Assembly (NCBI GenBank): GCA_021297855.1
Contig: JAJTHM010000035.1
Span: forward strand, 1-41,578
DNA from: Sphingobacteriales bacterium
GTDB lineage: Bacteria; Bacteroidota; Bacteroidia; Chitinophagales; JADJOU01
Length of the DNA stretch: 41,578 nt
Reading direction: 5' to 3'
Shown: piece after piece, positions 15,191 to 24,902 of the stretch
Layout of the letters: each line of letters opens with the position of its first letter
Position numbering within the stretch: the stretch's first letter is position 1
Notes under the pieces: model-generated
Told to the model about the DNA's origin: nothing
What the model saw: only the letters and a program-made list of their open reading frames with translations
Database searches by the model: none
Program-made: the position numbers and the translations under genes

Positions 15191-17854
15191 TTATTGAACC
15201 ACTATTCTCTCCATCTGTTTCTCATCACCATTAAATACCAGAAGCATATAGATACCCGGTGAGAGGTGGCTGAGGTTTAGGATTTCGCTGTGACTATTGG
15301 TATTCTCAGTATGCACGGGCTTACCAGTATAGTCCAATACTAGTATCTGACTAGTTGCGGTTGATTTATTTTTCAATATCAGCTGATACTGCGTTCTATT
15401 CATTTCAGATAAGGGATATACGGCCATTTCAAACACCTTATCCGCTAGGTCCCCGCGCTTGGCTAGGATAATTTTTGAATACTCAAAACTACCCTCAATA
15501 TCCATTTGTTTCAGTCGATAATACTTTATCGGCGCTAAATCAAAATCTTTAAATGAATAACTCAATAAACTCGCGCTATTGCCAGCTGCTGCTATATTCT
15601 CACCTAGTTGTTTAAATTCTTTTCCATCATAGCTTGCCTCTACTTCGAAATGACTCGTATTCTGCTCACTGGCGGTATGCCAGATAAGCTCAGTAAAATC
15701 AGTTTGCACACTCGCATCAAAACCAGCCCAGGTGACAGGGAGGCCAACGCCGCCACCACTGCTTGGCCCAAAACCAAAACCACCACCACCGCCTGAAAAT
15801 GACTGAATACCAGAAAACTCAACATAGCGTACACCATTTAATGTGCCATAGGTAGGGCTGAGTTTTATATGGGCTACGGTCATTCTATTTCCTGTAAACA
15901 TAGATGGAGCATACGGTGCACCAGTATTGTTTTTTACCCATTGCATAGACGTTGTGGTGTCCGCAAGGGTGTTGACATTCGAGGCTTTAAGTGCTAAAAA
16001 ACCAGCACGCATCGCATTATGTGCAGCCGTGCTATCTGCTGGATCGTAGAAGAAACGAACAGACACACCACCATTAGTCGTAGGCGTGCAGCCACCACAG
16101 TTCACATTCCAATAGCGCTTCATCAAATAACTCGCATGCTCTTGATTCGCTCCATTACTTGATTTCGAAGAATCAACGGCAGCAGAGGAGACGGTGATAT
16201 CTAGAGTTGGTGTTAAAGTGTTTCCGTTTTTGTTGATGGCGAAATAATAATTTGTCCCATCTCCGTAATAATTCCATACGCCATAGCCTTGACATTGTAC
16301 CGTATAGGGATATGTTCCAGGAGTATTTTGAGTTGCTACATTAGCTTTACAATTATCACAGTAAATTTCAACATCATCAAAAGCTAGATTTCCATTAACT
16401 TTTGTATATGTAAACCTAAACTGCGTAATTCCTTCAGGCAATGCTGGACTAGTTGTTGAAGTATAGGATTTAGTTGCGGCAGAGTTAGAAATGCTTGTAA
16501 TATTCTCTATCGTAACCCAGCTAGTCCCATTAAATCCCTCTATAAGAAATGCAGAAGCGCCACTAACCGAAGCTCCTCTCATCCAGAAGCTTAATGAACG
16601 AGCACCATTACTTGTAGATGGTGTAATTAAATTGTCTCCATTGTCATCAAATCTAGCGGAGTTGGCAGAATTTCCAAAAAATCCAGTGGATGCTGAATTG
16701 TAATTATTGCAACCACTGCCACTCCATCCGGCTGGTGCACCAGATGTAAAACTATTGAAGTTTTGTGCTATACACGGACCATCCGTAACTGTTAAAGTAG
16801 CAGCATTTGAATTAACCACATTAGTGCAAGGACTTGCTGATGTAACGACGCATCTATAGGTATAACCACTCAAACCGAGAGTAGCACCAGTAATTGTCAG
16901 AGAATTGGTTGTCGCACCACTATAAACACCTCCATTGCTTAAATTTGTAAAACCTGCACCAGTATTCACTTGCCATTGATAGCTAGGACTATTCGTCGCC
17001 GAAACTGAAAAGCTTGTATTAGCCGCTGCAAATATTGAGCTGTTTGTTGGATGAGAGGATATGGCAGTATTATTAGCAATTGATGAGACGGTAGATGAAA
17101 TCGTTCCAGTAGACCAGCAAGAAGTACCATCATAAGCTCTAGCATGCCAAGTTCCAGTTGAGGTTACATTCAGAGGCGAGCTAGCTGGATTGGCTGTCGC
17201 TGTTCCTGTAGCAGAGGTTTGCCAATAAATATTTGTTGGTGTACCAGAATAAGCTAAAGCTACACTTCCGCAGTTAGTTGTTTGAGTAATAGAGCCTGCT
17301 GGGTTGGAGGGTGGGGTGCAGGTTGATGTTACTGACCCAAATAAGGTAAAATCATCTACCCTGCATGTACCAGTACTAGTTGCACCTGAGAAAGTGAGAA
17401 TTATAGTAATTGTGCCGGTTAATCCACTTATAGTTGAAGAAACCGCTGTAGTTCCGAGTGCAGATCCAGTAGTAGGTATAGTTCCAGATCCAACTGAAGT
17501 CCCATTTATTGTCATTGCCCAATTTTGTGCACCAGTACTACTTCTTACTCTCCAGAAATCGAAATCTGTTATGGCAACTTGGAATCCTGATGCTACGTTA
17601 AATGTTAAAGTAAATGTTGGTGTTCCAGAAGAGTTTGACAATGAAAGAGATTGACTAGGACTGCCCCCATTTCCAACTAATCCACCAAAACCAGATGCAC
17701 TAGTGGTCCATGAAGAAGATGATAAATTTGAATTAAAGGTAGTTGGAGCAGCAGTATAAGGTTTTGTGGTGATTGAAGTAGTGCCAAAATCATGCTGATA
17801 TATCTGCCCCCACAATCCAATCGGTAACAACACTAAAAGTAATAATTTTCTCAT
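15191..17854 (-). CDS. Large secreted protein with Ig-like domain and T9SS sorting domain
   Basis: This 887-residue exported protein starts with a signal peptide (MRKLLLLVLLPIGLWG). Serine/threonine- and glycine-rich beta regions follow: a lectin-like N-terminal part (about 25-175), an Ig-like segment with YQWQVNTGAGFTN and YRCVVTS (about 270-355), a second beta-sandwich (about 360-500) and a Cys-containing region (about 500-690) with CDNCKAN and NCGGCTP. A glycine patch (SGGGGGFGFGPSSGGGVG) precedes VTWAGFDASVQTDFTELIWHT, a segment typical before T9SS tails. The last 80 residues match a type A sorting domain (YPLS..., ILVLDYTGKPVHT, LSHLSPGIYMLLV). It is therefore probably carried to the cell surface; its ligand is unknown. 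Confidence 0.88.
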   Translation of the reverse strand: MRKLLLLVLLPIGLWGQIYQHDFGTTSITTKPYTAAPTTFNSNLSSSSWTTSASGFGGLVGNGGSPSQSLSLSNSSGTPTFTLTFNVASGFQVAITDFDFWRVRSSTGAQNWAMTINGTSVGSGTIPTTGSALGTTAVSSTISGLTGTITIILTFSGATSTGTCRVDDFTLFGSVTSTCTPPSNPAGSITQTTNCGSVALAYSGTPTNIYWQTSATGTATANPASSPLNVTSTGTWHARAYDGTSCWSTGTISSTVSSIANNTAISSHPTNSSIFAAANTSFSVSATNSPSYQWQVNTGAGFTNLSNGGVYSGATTNSLTITGATLGLSGYTYRCVVTSASPCTNVVNSNAATLTVTDGPCIAQNFNSFTSGAPAGWSGSGCNNYNSASTGFFGNSANSARFDDNGDNLITPSTSNGARSLSFWMRGASVSGASAFLIEGFNGTSWVTIENITSISNSAATKSYTSTTSPALPEGITQFRFTYTKVNGNLAFDDVEIYCDNCKANVATQNTPGTYPYTVQCQGYGVWNYYGDGTNYYFAINKNGNTLTPTLDITVSSAAVDSSKSSNGANQEHASYLMKRYWNVNCGGCTPTTNGGVSVRFFYDPADSTAAHNAMRAGFLALKASNVNTLADTTTSMQWVKNNTGAPYAPSMFTGNRMTVAHIKLSPTYGTLNGVRYVEFSGIQSFSGGGGGFGFGPSSGGGVGLPVTWAGFDASVQTDFTELIWHTASEQNTSHFEVEASYDGKEFKQLGENIAAAGNSASLLSYSFKDFDLAPIKYYRLKQMDIEGSFEYSKIILAKRGDLADKVFEMAVYPLSEMNRTQYQLILKNKSTATSQILVLDYTGKPVHTENTNSHSEILNLSHLSPGIYMLLVFNGDEKQMERIVVQ

Positions 17855-17881
17855 AATAAACGTATTTTCAATTTAATAGTG

Positions 17882-17889
17882 CAAAGATA
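17882..17889 (-). promoter_or_regulatory. -7 box for the minus-strand T9SS gene
   Basis: Read on the minus strand this is TATCTTTG, matching TAnnTTTG, 27 bases upstream of the ATG at 17854. No clear -33 element. Confidence 0.45.
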
Positions 17890-17993
17890 ATTTGATTTAT
17901 ATTTTTTGAATATGAAACGAATGTTAACTTTGTCTTCAATTCAATTTAGCATAGCTATCAATATTTATTCCAAAAGGACTAAGGGAATAAGTT

Positions 17994-18001
17994 TATTTTT
18001 G
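17994..18001 (+). promoter_or_regulatory. -7 box for lpdA
   Basis: TATTTTTG matches TAnnTTTG, 32 bases upstream of the lpdA ATG. No clear -33 element at the usual distance. Confidence 0.4.
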
Positions 18002-18033
18002 CTTTTCAGTAAATTTAATAATTTTTATAGACC

Positions 18034-19422
18034 ATGAATTTTGATTTAATTGTGATAGGATCGGGGCCAGGCGGCTATGTGACTGCTATTCGCGCCTCTC
18101 AGTTGGGTATGAAGGTAGCCATTGTCGAGAAAGAAAGTCTTGGGGGCGTCTGCCTCAACTGGGGTTGTATTCCGACCAAAGCATTACTAAAAAGTGCACA
18201 GGTTTTTGAATATATTAACCATGCAGAGGACTATGGAATCACGGTAGGCAAGTCCAGTGCTGATTTCACCAAAGTGGTAGGTCGCAGTCGCGGTGTAGCA
18301 GATGGTATGAGCAAAGGGGTTCAATTTCTCATGAAGAAAAATAAGATTGAAGTCATCAGCGGCACTGCCAAACTGAAAAGAGGCAAGGTAGTAGAAGTGA
18401 CTGCTGCAGATGGAGCTAAGAAAGATTACTTAGCTAAACACATAGTGATAGCCACGGGATCTCGCAGTCGTGTGTTGCCTAATCTGAATCAAGATGGCAA
18501 AAATATCATCGGCTACAGAGAGGCTATGACTTTATCAAAAATGCCTAAGTCGATGATTATTGTCGGCACAGGAGCTATTGGAGTCGAGTTTGGCTATTTC
18601 TACCATACCATGGGTTGCGAAGTGACCTTGGTGGAGTTTTTGCCGAATATCATGCCTCGTGAAGATGTGGATGTGAGCAAGGAACTAGAAAAAATTTACA
18701 AGAAAAAAGGCATGAGCATTATGACCAACGCCTCGGTAGAAAAAGTGACCGTAGGCAAAGAAGGTTGTGAAGTAGAAATCAAAACAGCTACAGGTGTCGA
18801 GAAGAAAAATGCAGAAATTGTGCTGTCTGCGGTAGGGATTCAAGCAAATATTGAAAACATAGGTCTAGAAGATTTAGGAATCAAAACAGAGAAAGGAAAA
18901 ATCGTTGTCGATAATTTCTATCAAACAAATGTAGCGGGAATATATGCAATAGGCGATGTCATTGATACGCCCGCTTTGGCGCACGTGGCGAGTGCAGAGG
19001 GGATTACTTGTGTAGAGAAAATAGCCGGTATGCATGTAGAAGCTATTGATTATAGCAATATACCGGGCTGTACCTATTGTGTGCCAGAAGTGGCCTCGGT
19101 GGGTATGACAGAAAAAGAAGCCAAGGAAAAAGGATTTGAATTGAAGGTGGGCAAATTTCCATTTTCTGCCAGCGGTAAAGCCAGTGCAGCTGGCGCTAAA
19201 GAGGGTTTTGTGAAAGTGATTTATGATGCGAAATACGGCGAACTCCTCGGTGCGCATATGATAGGCATGAATGTAACCGAAATGATAGCCGAAATGGTAG
19301 TCGCTAAAAAGCTAGAAACCACCGGGCATGAAATACTGAAAGCCATTCACCCGCATCCTACTATGAGCGAGGCAGTGATGGAAGCTACTGCTATGGCTTA
19401 TGGGGAGGTGATACATCTTTAG
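18034..19422 (+). CDS. lpdA: Dihydrolipoyl dehydrogenase (E3)
   Basis: This FAD enzyme re-oxidises dihydrolipoamide in the 2-oxoacid dehydrogenase complexes and, where present, the glycine cleavage system. It has 462 residues, normal length. It shows the FAD-binding GSGPGGYVTAIRA, the redox-active pair C40/C45 in GGVCLNWGCIPTKALL, an NAD-binding GTGAIGVEFGYFY (about 178-190), the second FAD motif IYAIGDVIDTPALAHVA (about 306-322), and the catalytic His439 in HPHPTMSEA. No lipoyl E1/E2 genes are adjacent, so it probably serves several complexes. It stands alone between a divergent T9SS gene and a small membrane protein gene. Confidence 0.96.
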   Translation: MNFDLIVIGSGPGGYVTAIRASQLGMKVAIVEKESLGGVCLNWGCIPTKALLKSAQVFEYINHAEDYGITVGKSSADFTKVVGRSRGVADGMSKGVQFLMKKNKIEVISGTAKLKRGKVVEVTAADGAKKDYLAKHIVIATGSRSRVLPNLNQDGKNIIGYREAMTLSKMPKSMIIVGTGAIGVEFGYFYHTMGCEVTLVEFLPNIMPREDVDVSKELEKIYKKKGMSIMTNASVEKVTVGKEGCEVEIKTATGVEKKNAEIVLSAVGIQANIENIGLEDLGIKTEKGKIVVDNFYQTNVAGIYAIGDVIDTPALAHVASAEGITCVEKIAGMHVEAIDYSNIPGCTYCVPEVASVGMTEKEAKEKGFELKVGKFPFSASGKASAAGAKEGFVKVIYDAKYGELLGAHMIGMNVTEMIAEMVVAKKLETTGHEILKAIHPHPTMSEAVMEATAMAYGEVIHL

Positions 19423-19479
19423 AAGTAAGTCGCAGAGGTTAGTCCTTGAAGCTATCGGGAATTGGAGCGGTCAGTTAAA

Positions 19480-19528
19480 GTCAATAGCCGCTAGTTTCTA
19501 GTAGCTAGCAACTAGTAACTAGTAACTC
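19480..19528. repeat. CTAGT-rich low-complexity intergenic repeat
   Basis: The gap between lpdA and the next gene contains overlapping CTAGTTTCTAG, TAGCTAGCAACTAG and repeated TAACTAG units. A related sequence in the opposite orientation lies at 24903-24946, upstream of lspA. Confidence 0.5.
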
Positions 19529-19539
19529 AAAAAGAATAA

Positions 19540-20256
19540 ATGGAACTAAAAATATACAAAGATGTCTTGATGCGAACCATTCATTTTATGCGTTTGCACT
19601 ATCTGCATCTTCTACCTTTTTCCTTTGTCTTATTTGTCTTATTGCTCTTGGTAGGATTTGTGTCGGTATCATCCAATAAGTTATCCATACTGATTTTAGC
19701 CATGGTCAGTCCACTATTATTTTCCTTTGCTTTTTATGTGCATAGATTCGAGCATCATGGAGAGAATACCTGGAAAAATTTTATCAATATCTATGCTGAT
19801 ATAGTCAGATACTATAAGGTTCAGGGACTCAAGTACTTCTTATTTTTAATTGCTTTGCTTCCTATGATTGTGGTTTTACAGATTGAGTTAGCAGCTTTCG
19901 GTTTCGACCTGGAACTCTTTTATCACGCGGAGAAATCAGGAAGTTATCTGCCTTCGCCTTACCTCTATCTCACAACCTTTTTTAGCGTGACACTCACCAT
20001 GCTATGTTATCCATTCGTTATTTTCCCAGAGTATTTCTATATTTTTGAAAAGCTTGATATCAAGTCAGCTTATAAGAAATCGTTTGATCTGGCGAAGCAC
20101 AATTATTTTTCACTCTTGTTTCTTATGGTTATTCAAATCATTATATTTTCATTGGGTAGCTTCTTATCTTGTGGTTTTCTATTTGTTTTGGCCTTGCCAT
20201 TTTTTAGCATATTGACCTATTACATCTATTCTAGTTGGTCAGCTCGTTTATCTTGA
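19540..20256 (+). CDS. Uncharacterised multi-pass membrane protein
   Basis: I do not recognise the family. The 238-residue protein has about five or six hydrophobic helices: about 22-46, 48-66, 95-116, 142-165, 190-210 and 213-232. A positively charged N-terminus and a short soluble stretch HRFEHHGENTWKNFINIY precede the third. The pattern of long helices with SAYKKSFDLAKHNYFSLL in a connecting loop recalls DUF975-like or glycerophosphodiesterase-membrane-domain proteins, but the match is only by general feel. The ATG follows the CTAGT repeat, and the next gene, ileS, has its own promoter box. Confidence 0.65.
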   Translation: MELKIYKDVLMRTIHFMRLHYLHLLPFSFVLFVLLLLVGFVSVSSNKLSILILAMVSPLLFSFAFYVHRFEHHGENTWKNFINIYADIVRYYKVQGLKYFLFLIALLPMIVVLQIELAAFGFDLELFYHAEKSGSYLPSPYLYLTTFFSVTLTMLCYPFVIFPEYFYIFEKLDIKSAYKKSFDLAKHNYFSLLFLMVIQIIIFSLGSFLSCGFLFVLALPFFSILTYYIYSSWSARLS

Positions 20257-20310
20257 TATTTTAAAAGCCAAAATAAACAAAAATAATCCCCTATTTTATT
20301 TGAAAATCAG

Positions 20311-20318
20311 TACTTTTG
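20311..20318 (+). promoter_or_regulatory. -7 box for ileS
   Basis: TACTTTTG matches TAnnTTTG, 39 bases upstream of the ileS ATG. It likely drives ileS, the dksA-like gene and lspA. Confidence 0.45.
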
Positions 20319-20357
20319 CACCTTTTTTAAGGAAGGAGCTAATTAGCTGATTTTAAA

Positions 20358-23300
20358 ATGATATACAAAGAATACAAAGGTTTAAATCTGCCAGAGATAG
20401 AAAAGGATGTTCTCCAGTTTTGGGAGCAGAATGTTATCTTTCAGCAATCTATAGATTCGAGACCAGACGATAAATCCTTTGTCTTTTATGAAGGTCCTCC
20501 GTCTGCCAATGGTCTCCCGGGTATTCATCATGTGGTAGGTCGCACGATCAAAGATATTTTTTGTCGATATAAAACGCTTCAAGGATTTCGGGTAGAGCGC
20601 AAAGGAGGCTGGGATACCCATGGACTGCCTGTGGAGCTTAAAGTAGAACAGGAGCTAGGCATTACCAAGGAGGATATCGGCACCAAGATTTCCATAGAAG
20701 AGTATAATGTCAAATGCCGTGAAACGGTCATGCAGTTCAAGTCTCAATGGGATGATCTCACGAAAATTATGGGTTTTTGGCTCGATTTGGAACATCCATA
20801 TATGACGTTTGAAAATGGCTATATCGAATCTGTCTGGTATATCATTTCAGAGATATACAAAAAAAATCTGATGTACAAAGGTTATACCATTCAGCCTTAC
20901 TCCCCAGCAGCGGGCACTGGATTGAGTACTCATGAACTCAATCAACCTGGTTCTTACAGAGATGTTACGGATACTACCATTGTCGCTTGTTTTGAAGTGG
21001 AGTCTTGTTGTATAGATAAATTGAATGTGGCATTTAATACTAAGTTAGAAAATGCTCACTTCCTAGCTTGGACAACGACTCCCTGGACCTTGCCTTCCAA
21101 TACGGCTTTGACAGTAGGAGCTAAAATTGAATATGCTTTAGTGGCATCATTCAATCCATATACCAAGGCGCGTCAGAATTTTATTCTCGCCAAAGAACTT
21201 ATTTCGAAATGGTTCAAACCTGAGCAAGAAGTTCAGTCTATTGAAGAACTGGCTGTCGATGAAAAGACGTTTAATTATTTCGTAGTAGGTACAGCCTTAG
21301 GTTCGGCCTTGAAGGGGATCATGTATCATCAGCTACTGCCATTCGAAGCGAATAGCGCAGATAAGATAGAAGGAAAATCATTTCAAGTGATCACAGGCGA
21401 TTTCGTCACCACGACGGATGGCACAGGGATAGTCCATACGGCGCCTTCTTTCGGGGTAGATGATAGAAAGGTAGCCAAAGAGAATGGTATTGGTAGCTTG
21501 ACAATGGTGGATCTAGAAGGGAAATTTATCCAAGGGATGGGCTTTCTTTCGGGTAGATACGTCAAAGATTATAGAGATGAAAAGGACTACAAAAGTCCTG
21601 ATGTAGATATAGCAATCGAGTTAAAAACAAAAGGGCTTGCATTTAATGTGCAGAAATATGTGCACAGCTATCCTCATTGCTGGCGTACAGATAAGCCTGT
21701 GATTTATTATCCTATGGATAGCTGGTTTATCAGAACCACATCGGTTAAAGATCAATTGATAGCCAACAACAAAAAAATCAATTGGAAGCCAGAGAGCACG
21801 GGTACGGGGCGTTTTGGGCAATGGTTGGAAAATATTCAAGACTGGAATTTGACGCGCTCTCGATTTTGGGGTATTCCATTACCGATTTGGAAATCAAAAA
21901 ATAACGAAGAATTATGCTGCATCGGAGGTCAACAGGATTTATTGACGCACATAGGTAATGCCAATGCAAGTGGACTTTTATCCGCTGAAGAGGTCGTAGA
22001 AAATGAAAAATTTAAAGCAGACTTCAGCGCTGGAAAAGGAGATTTACATAAGCCTTTCATCGATAGAGTCACGTTAGTACAAAATGGACAAGTTCTCAAA
22101 AGAGAAGAAGATGTCATCGACGTATGGTTCGATAGCGGTTCTATGCCTTATGCGCAGTGGAATTATCCTTTTTCTAATCAAGATAAATTCAAGCAAGCCT
22201 ATCCTGCCGATTTCATAGCAGAAGGCGTGGATCAAACCAGAGGTTGGTTTTATACTTTACATACCATATCTACTATTTTATATGACCAGCCGGCCTATAA
22301 AAATGTCGTGTCAAACGGACTCGTCTTAGATAAAAACGGCGAGAAAATGTCTAAGCGCAAAGGCAATGTCATCAACCCGTTTGATGCTATACCTAAGTAT
22401 GGTGCCGATGCTATTCGCTGGTATATCATTTCAAATTCTGCCCCTTGGGAAAATTTGAAATTTGACATCAATGGGGTAGATGAAGTGAAGCGTAAACTTT
22501 TTGGAACGCTATACAATACATATTCATTTTTCACACTATACGCCAATATCGATCAATTCGTTTTAGATGAAATGAATGTCACACCAATTAGGGAGCGAAC
22601 AGAGTTGGACCGCTGGATTATTTCCAAATTGAATACCTTGAAAAAAGAAGTTCAGGAGGCATTGGAAAATTATGAACCGACAGATGCAGCGAGAGCTATC
22701 GATACATTTGTAGATAGAAATTTGTCGAATTGGTACGTGAGACTTTGTCGCAGGAGATTTTGGAAAAATGATGTGAGTGCAGATAAGCGCGCTGCCTATG
22801 AGACCTTATACGAATGCTTGATGACCGTGGCTCAGTTGATGAGTCCTATTGCACCTTTCTTTGGGGAATGGTTATATCAAACACTCTCTAATCCACTGAG
22901 AGAAAATGCAGTGAAGAATAATACACCATTGAGACATATTTCAGTGCATTTGACTACTTGGGCTCCTATCGAAGAGGAGTATATCGATCTCAATCTTGAA
23001 AGACGTGTGGAGCTGGCACAGGATGTATCTTCTATGATTTTATCATTGAGAAAAAAAGAACAAATCAAGGTTCGCCAACCATTGCAGAAAGCAATGATTC
23101 CAGTATTGAATGAGCAAGAAAAGATGCTCTATCAATCCATCGAAGATATAGTCAAAGCAGAGGTGAACGTCAAGGAATTTGAATACGTAGATGAAAACTC
23201 GGGATTATTTGTCAAGAGTGCCAAGGCTAATTTCAAGTTACTTGGGAAGAAACTCGGGAAAGATATGGCAGCAATAGCAAAGAAAATTGCGGAATTTGAT

Positions 23301-23732
23301 CAGAATCAAATCAATCAAGTAGAGAGAGAGGGCAAAATTAATATCGAAGAAGGCGGAGTGAATTATGAGCTGGTCAAAGCAGAAATTGAAATTTCTACTT
23401 CTGATATGCCAGGCTTTTTGGTGGTGTCAGAAAATGGAATCACACTGGCATTGGATATCAGTATGACGGAGGATTTGCTCGACGAAGGGGTAGCTCGCGA
23501 ACTCATCAACAAAGTGCAGAACTATCGCAAGGACCAAAACTTCAATGTCACCGATAGAATCAAGATAAATTACGCCCCTGAATCCAATATGGATAGGGTC
23601 ATTAAAAAATTTGGTTCATTTATTTCTACCGAGGTCTTAGCAAACGAGATTGAACCATCCGCTTCTATGCAGAAACCACTAGATGTAGAATTGAATGAAA
23701 TCAACACTAAAATTGAAATTTCTAAATTGTAA
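20358..23732 (+). CDS. ileS: Isoleucyl-tRNA synthetase
   Basis: This class I synthetase charges tRNA-Ile and edits valine. At 1124 residues it is the long form common in Bacteroidota and eukaryotes. The HIGH-equivalent is GIHH (55-58) in PPSANGLPGIHHVVGRTIKD. The CP1 editing domain contains WTTTPWTLPSNTAL and the GTGIVHTAPSFGVDD region. EGVDQTRGWFYTLH precedes the KMSKR loop (663-667). The C-terminal part has the anticodon-binding helices (LDRWIISKLNTL) and a further domain with VARELINKVQNYRKDQ. ATG 20358 gives the expected N-terminus. The dksA-like gene follows after 5 bases, a conserved Bacteroidota neighbourhood. Confidence 0.97.
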   Translation: MIYKEYKGLNLPEIEKDVLQFWEQNVIFQQSIDSRPDDKSFVFYEGPPSANGLPGIHHVVGRTIKDIFCRYKTLQGFRVERKGGWDTHGLPVELKVEQELGITKEDIGTKISIEEYNVKCRETVMQFKSQWDDLTKIMGFWLDLEHPYMTFENGYIESVWYIISEIYKKNLMYKGYTIQPYSPAAGTGLSTHELNQPGSYRDVTDTTIVACFEVESCCIDKLNVAFNTKLENAHFLAWTTTPWTLPSNTALTVGAKIEYALVASFNPYTKARQNFILAKELISKWFKPEQEVQSIEELAVDEKTFNYFVVGTALGSALKGIMYHQLLPFEANSADKIEGKSFQVITGDFVTTTDGTGIVHTAPSFGVDDRKVAKENGIGSLTMVDLEGKFIQGMGFLSGRYVKDYRDEKDYKSPDVDIAIELKTKGLAFNVQKYVHSYPHCWRTDKPVIYYPMDSWFIRTTSVKDQLIANNKKINWKPESTGTGRFGQWLENIQDWNLTRSRFWGIPLPIWKSKNNEELCCIGGQQDLLTHIGNANASGLLSAEEVVENEKFKADFSAGKGDLHKPFIDRVTLVQNGQVLKREEDVIDVWFDSGSMPYAQWNYPFSNQDKFKQAYPADFIAEGVDQTRGWFYTLHTISTILYDQPAYKNVVSNGLVLDKNGEKMSKRKGNVINPFDAIPKYGADAIRWYIISNSAPWENLKFDINGVDEVKRKLFGTLYNTYSFFTLYANIDQFVLDEMNVTPIRERTELDRWIISKLNTLKKEVQEALENYEPTDAARAIDTFVDRNLSNWYVRLCRRRFWKNDVSADKRAAYETLYECLMTVAQLMSPIAPFFGEWLYQTLSNPLRENAVKNNTPLRHISVHLTTWAPIEEEYIDLNLERRVELAQDVSSMILSLRKKEQIKVRQPLQKAMIPVLNEQEKMLYQSIEDIVKAEVNVKEFEYVDENSGLFVKSAKANFKLLGKKLGKDMAAIAKKIAEFDQNQINQVEREGKINIEEGGVNYELVKAEIEISTSDMPGFLVVSENGITLALDISMTEDLLDEGVARELINKVQNYRKDQNFNVTDRIKINYAPESNMDRVIKKFGSFISTEVLANEIEPSASMQKPLDVELNEINTKIEISKL

Positions 23733-23737
23733 TAATC

Positions 23738-24883
23738 ATGGCAAAAAAGGTAAAAAAATCAACTAAGCCAGTAGCTAAAAAAGCTGCAACAAAAAAGGTA
23801 AATGCAAAACCAACTGCAAAGAAGGCTGCTCCAAAACCGGCACCTAAAAAAGCAACTGCCAAACCAGTAGCTAAAAAATCGGCATCTAAACCTGCTACGA
23901 AAAAACCATTAGCTAAAGCAGCCCCAAAAAAGGCAGCAACAAAACCTCTAACGAAGAAAGCAACACCCAAACCGGTGGCTAAAAAACTAGCTAAGAAAAA
24001 TGTTACTAAACCAGTGGCTAAAAAAGTAGTAGCCAAGAAATCAGTTGCTAAACCAGTGGCTAAAAAAGCAGTAGCCAAGAAATCAGTTACTAAACCAGTG
24101 GCTAAAAAAGTAGTAGCAAAAACTGCAGCTAAGAAAAGTGTAGCTAAACCAGTTGCGAAGAAGGCGACTCCTAAAAAGGCAGCGGCAAATAATACAAAAG
24201 TGTTGCGTGTTGCGCCAAGCGCAAGAGGTGTAGTTATTGATAAGAAGCTTTCTAGTAAAGAAAGAAAGAAAACGGCAGTGAAGCCAGTGGCTAAAAAAGT
24301 AGTAGCAAAGCCTGTAGCAAAAAAGGTTTCTCCTAAACCATCTGTTAAGAAAGAAGCAAAGCCAAATAGTTTAACCCCAGCGTCAATAATCAAAGAAGAT
24401 AAATCAGCTAAACTCGCCTTGCGAAGAAAAAAGATTCAAGAGATCAAGAATAATTATGAGAGCCCATCAAAGAACGAGGAAGATAACTTCGACAATTATC
24501 GTTTACCAATCATAGGAAGAACGAGATTTAATGATGCTGATTTGAATGAATTCAGAGCGATTATTAATAAAAAATTAGCGGAAGCACGCGAGGAGCTTAA
24601 TTTCTACCAAGATCAAATGAAAGAGAGCGAAATGAATGACGATGATATAAAGTTTTCCGGGATGGAAGATGGAGGTCATACTAATGACAAGGAGCATTTA
24701 AGTGCCATGGCTAATCGCCAGGTGAAATTCATTCAAAATCTAGAAGGAGCCTTAGTAAGAATTGAGAATAAAACCTATGGTATTTGTCGAATGACAGGGA
24801 ACCTTATTGATAAGAAAAGATTGCTGGCTGTGCCTCATGCTACCTTAAGTATGGAAGCTAAAACAGGAGCAAAAAAGAAATAA
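23738..24883 (+). CDS. TraR/DksA family protein with histone H1-like Lys/Ala/Pro tail
   Basis: The 381-residue protein has two parts. Residues about 1-225 are almost entirely K, A, P, V, T and S in PVAKK-type repeats, resembling histone H1 tails and suggesting DNA or RNA binding. Residues about 255-381 resemble the DksA/TraR fold: an acidic coiled-coil region (FRAIINKKLAEAREELNFYQ), then YGICRMTGNLIDKKRLLAVP. Only the first of the four zinc-finger cysteines is kept, the usual state in Bacteroidota members. DksA proteins act at the RNA polymerase secondary channel; whether this one does is unproven. It is 5 bases after ileS and before lspA. Codon use in the repeat is limited (AAA, GCT, CCA), favouring repeat slippage. 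Confidence 0.85.
   Translation: MAKKVKKSTKPVAKKAATKKVNAKPTAKKAAPKPAPKKATAKPVAKKSASKPATKKPLAKAAPKKAATKPLTKKATPKPVAKKLAKKNVTKPVAKKVVAKKSVAKPVAKKAVAKKSVTKPVAKKVVAKTAAKKSVAKPVAKKATPKKAAANNTKVLRVAPSARGVVIDKKLSSKERKKTAVKPVAKKVVAKPVAKKVSPKPSVKKEAKPNSLTPASIIKEDKSAKLALRRKKIQEIKNNYESPSKNEEDNFDNYRLPIIGRTRFNDADLNEFRAIINKKLAEAREELNFYQDQMKESEMNDDDIKFSGMEDGGHTNDKEHLSAMANRQVKFIQNLEGALVRIENKTYGICRMTGNLIDKKRLLAVPHATLSMEAKTGAKKK
24008..24133 (+). repeat. 42-bp (14-codon) tandem repeat inside the dksA-like gene
   Basis: Near-identical units start at 24008, 24050 and 24092, each beginning AAACCAGTGGCTAAAAAAG. They encode KPVAKKVVAKKSVA and close variants. The period is a multiple of three, so expansion or loss would keep the frame. 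Confidence 0.8.
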
Positions 24884-24902
24884 AATTTATTTAGATAACA
24901 GT

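Noticed and set aside
17304-17654. Plus-strand 116-residue frame within the T9SS gene
   Set aside because: It is an antisense shadow of a Ser/Thr-rich coding sequence; composition is low-complexity V/P/T and no domain is seen.
24008-24133. CRISPR array
   Set aside because: The 42-bp repeats are contiguous without spacers and lie in frame inside a coding sequence.
23722-24393. Minus-strand 223-residue frame full of FLATGL repeats
   Set aside because: It is the mirror of the Lys/Ala/Pro repeat of the dksA-like gene; the repetition comes from the plus-strand codons, and no start context or family is seen.
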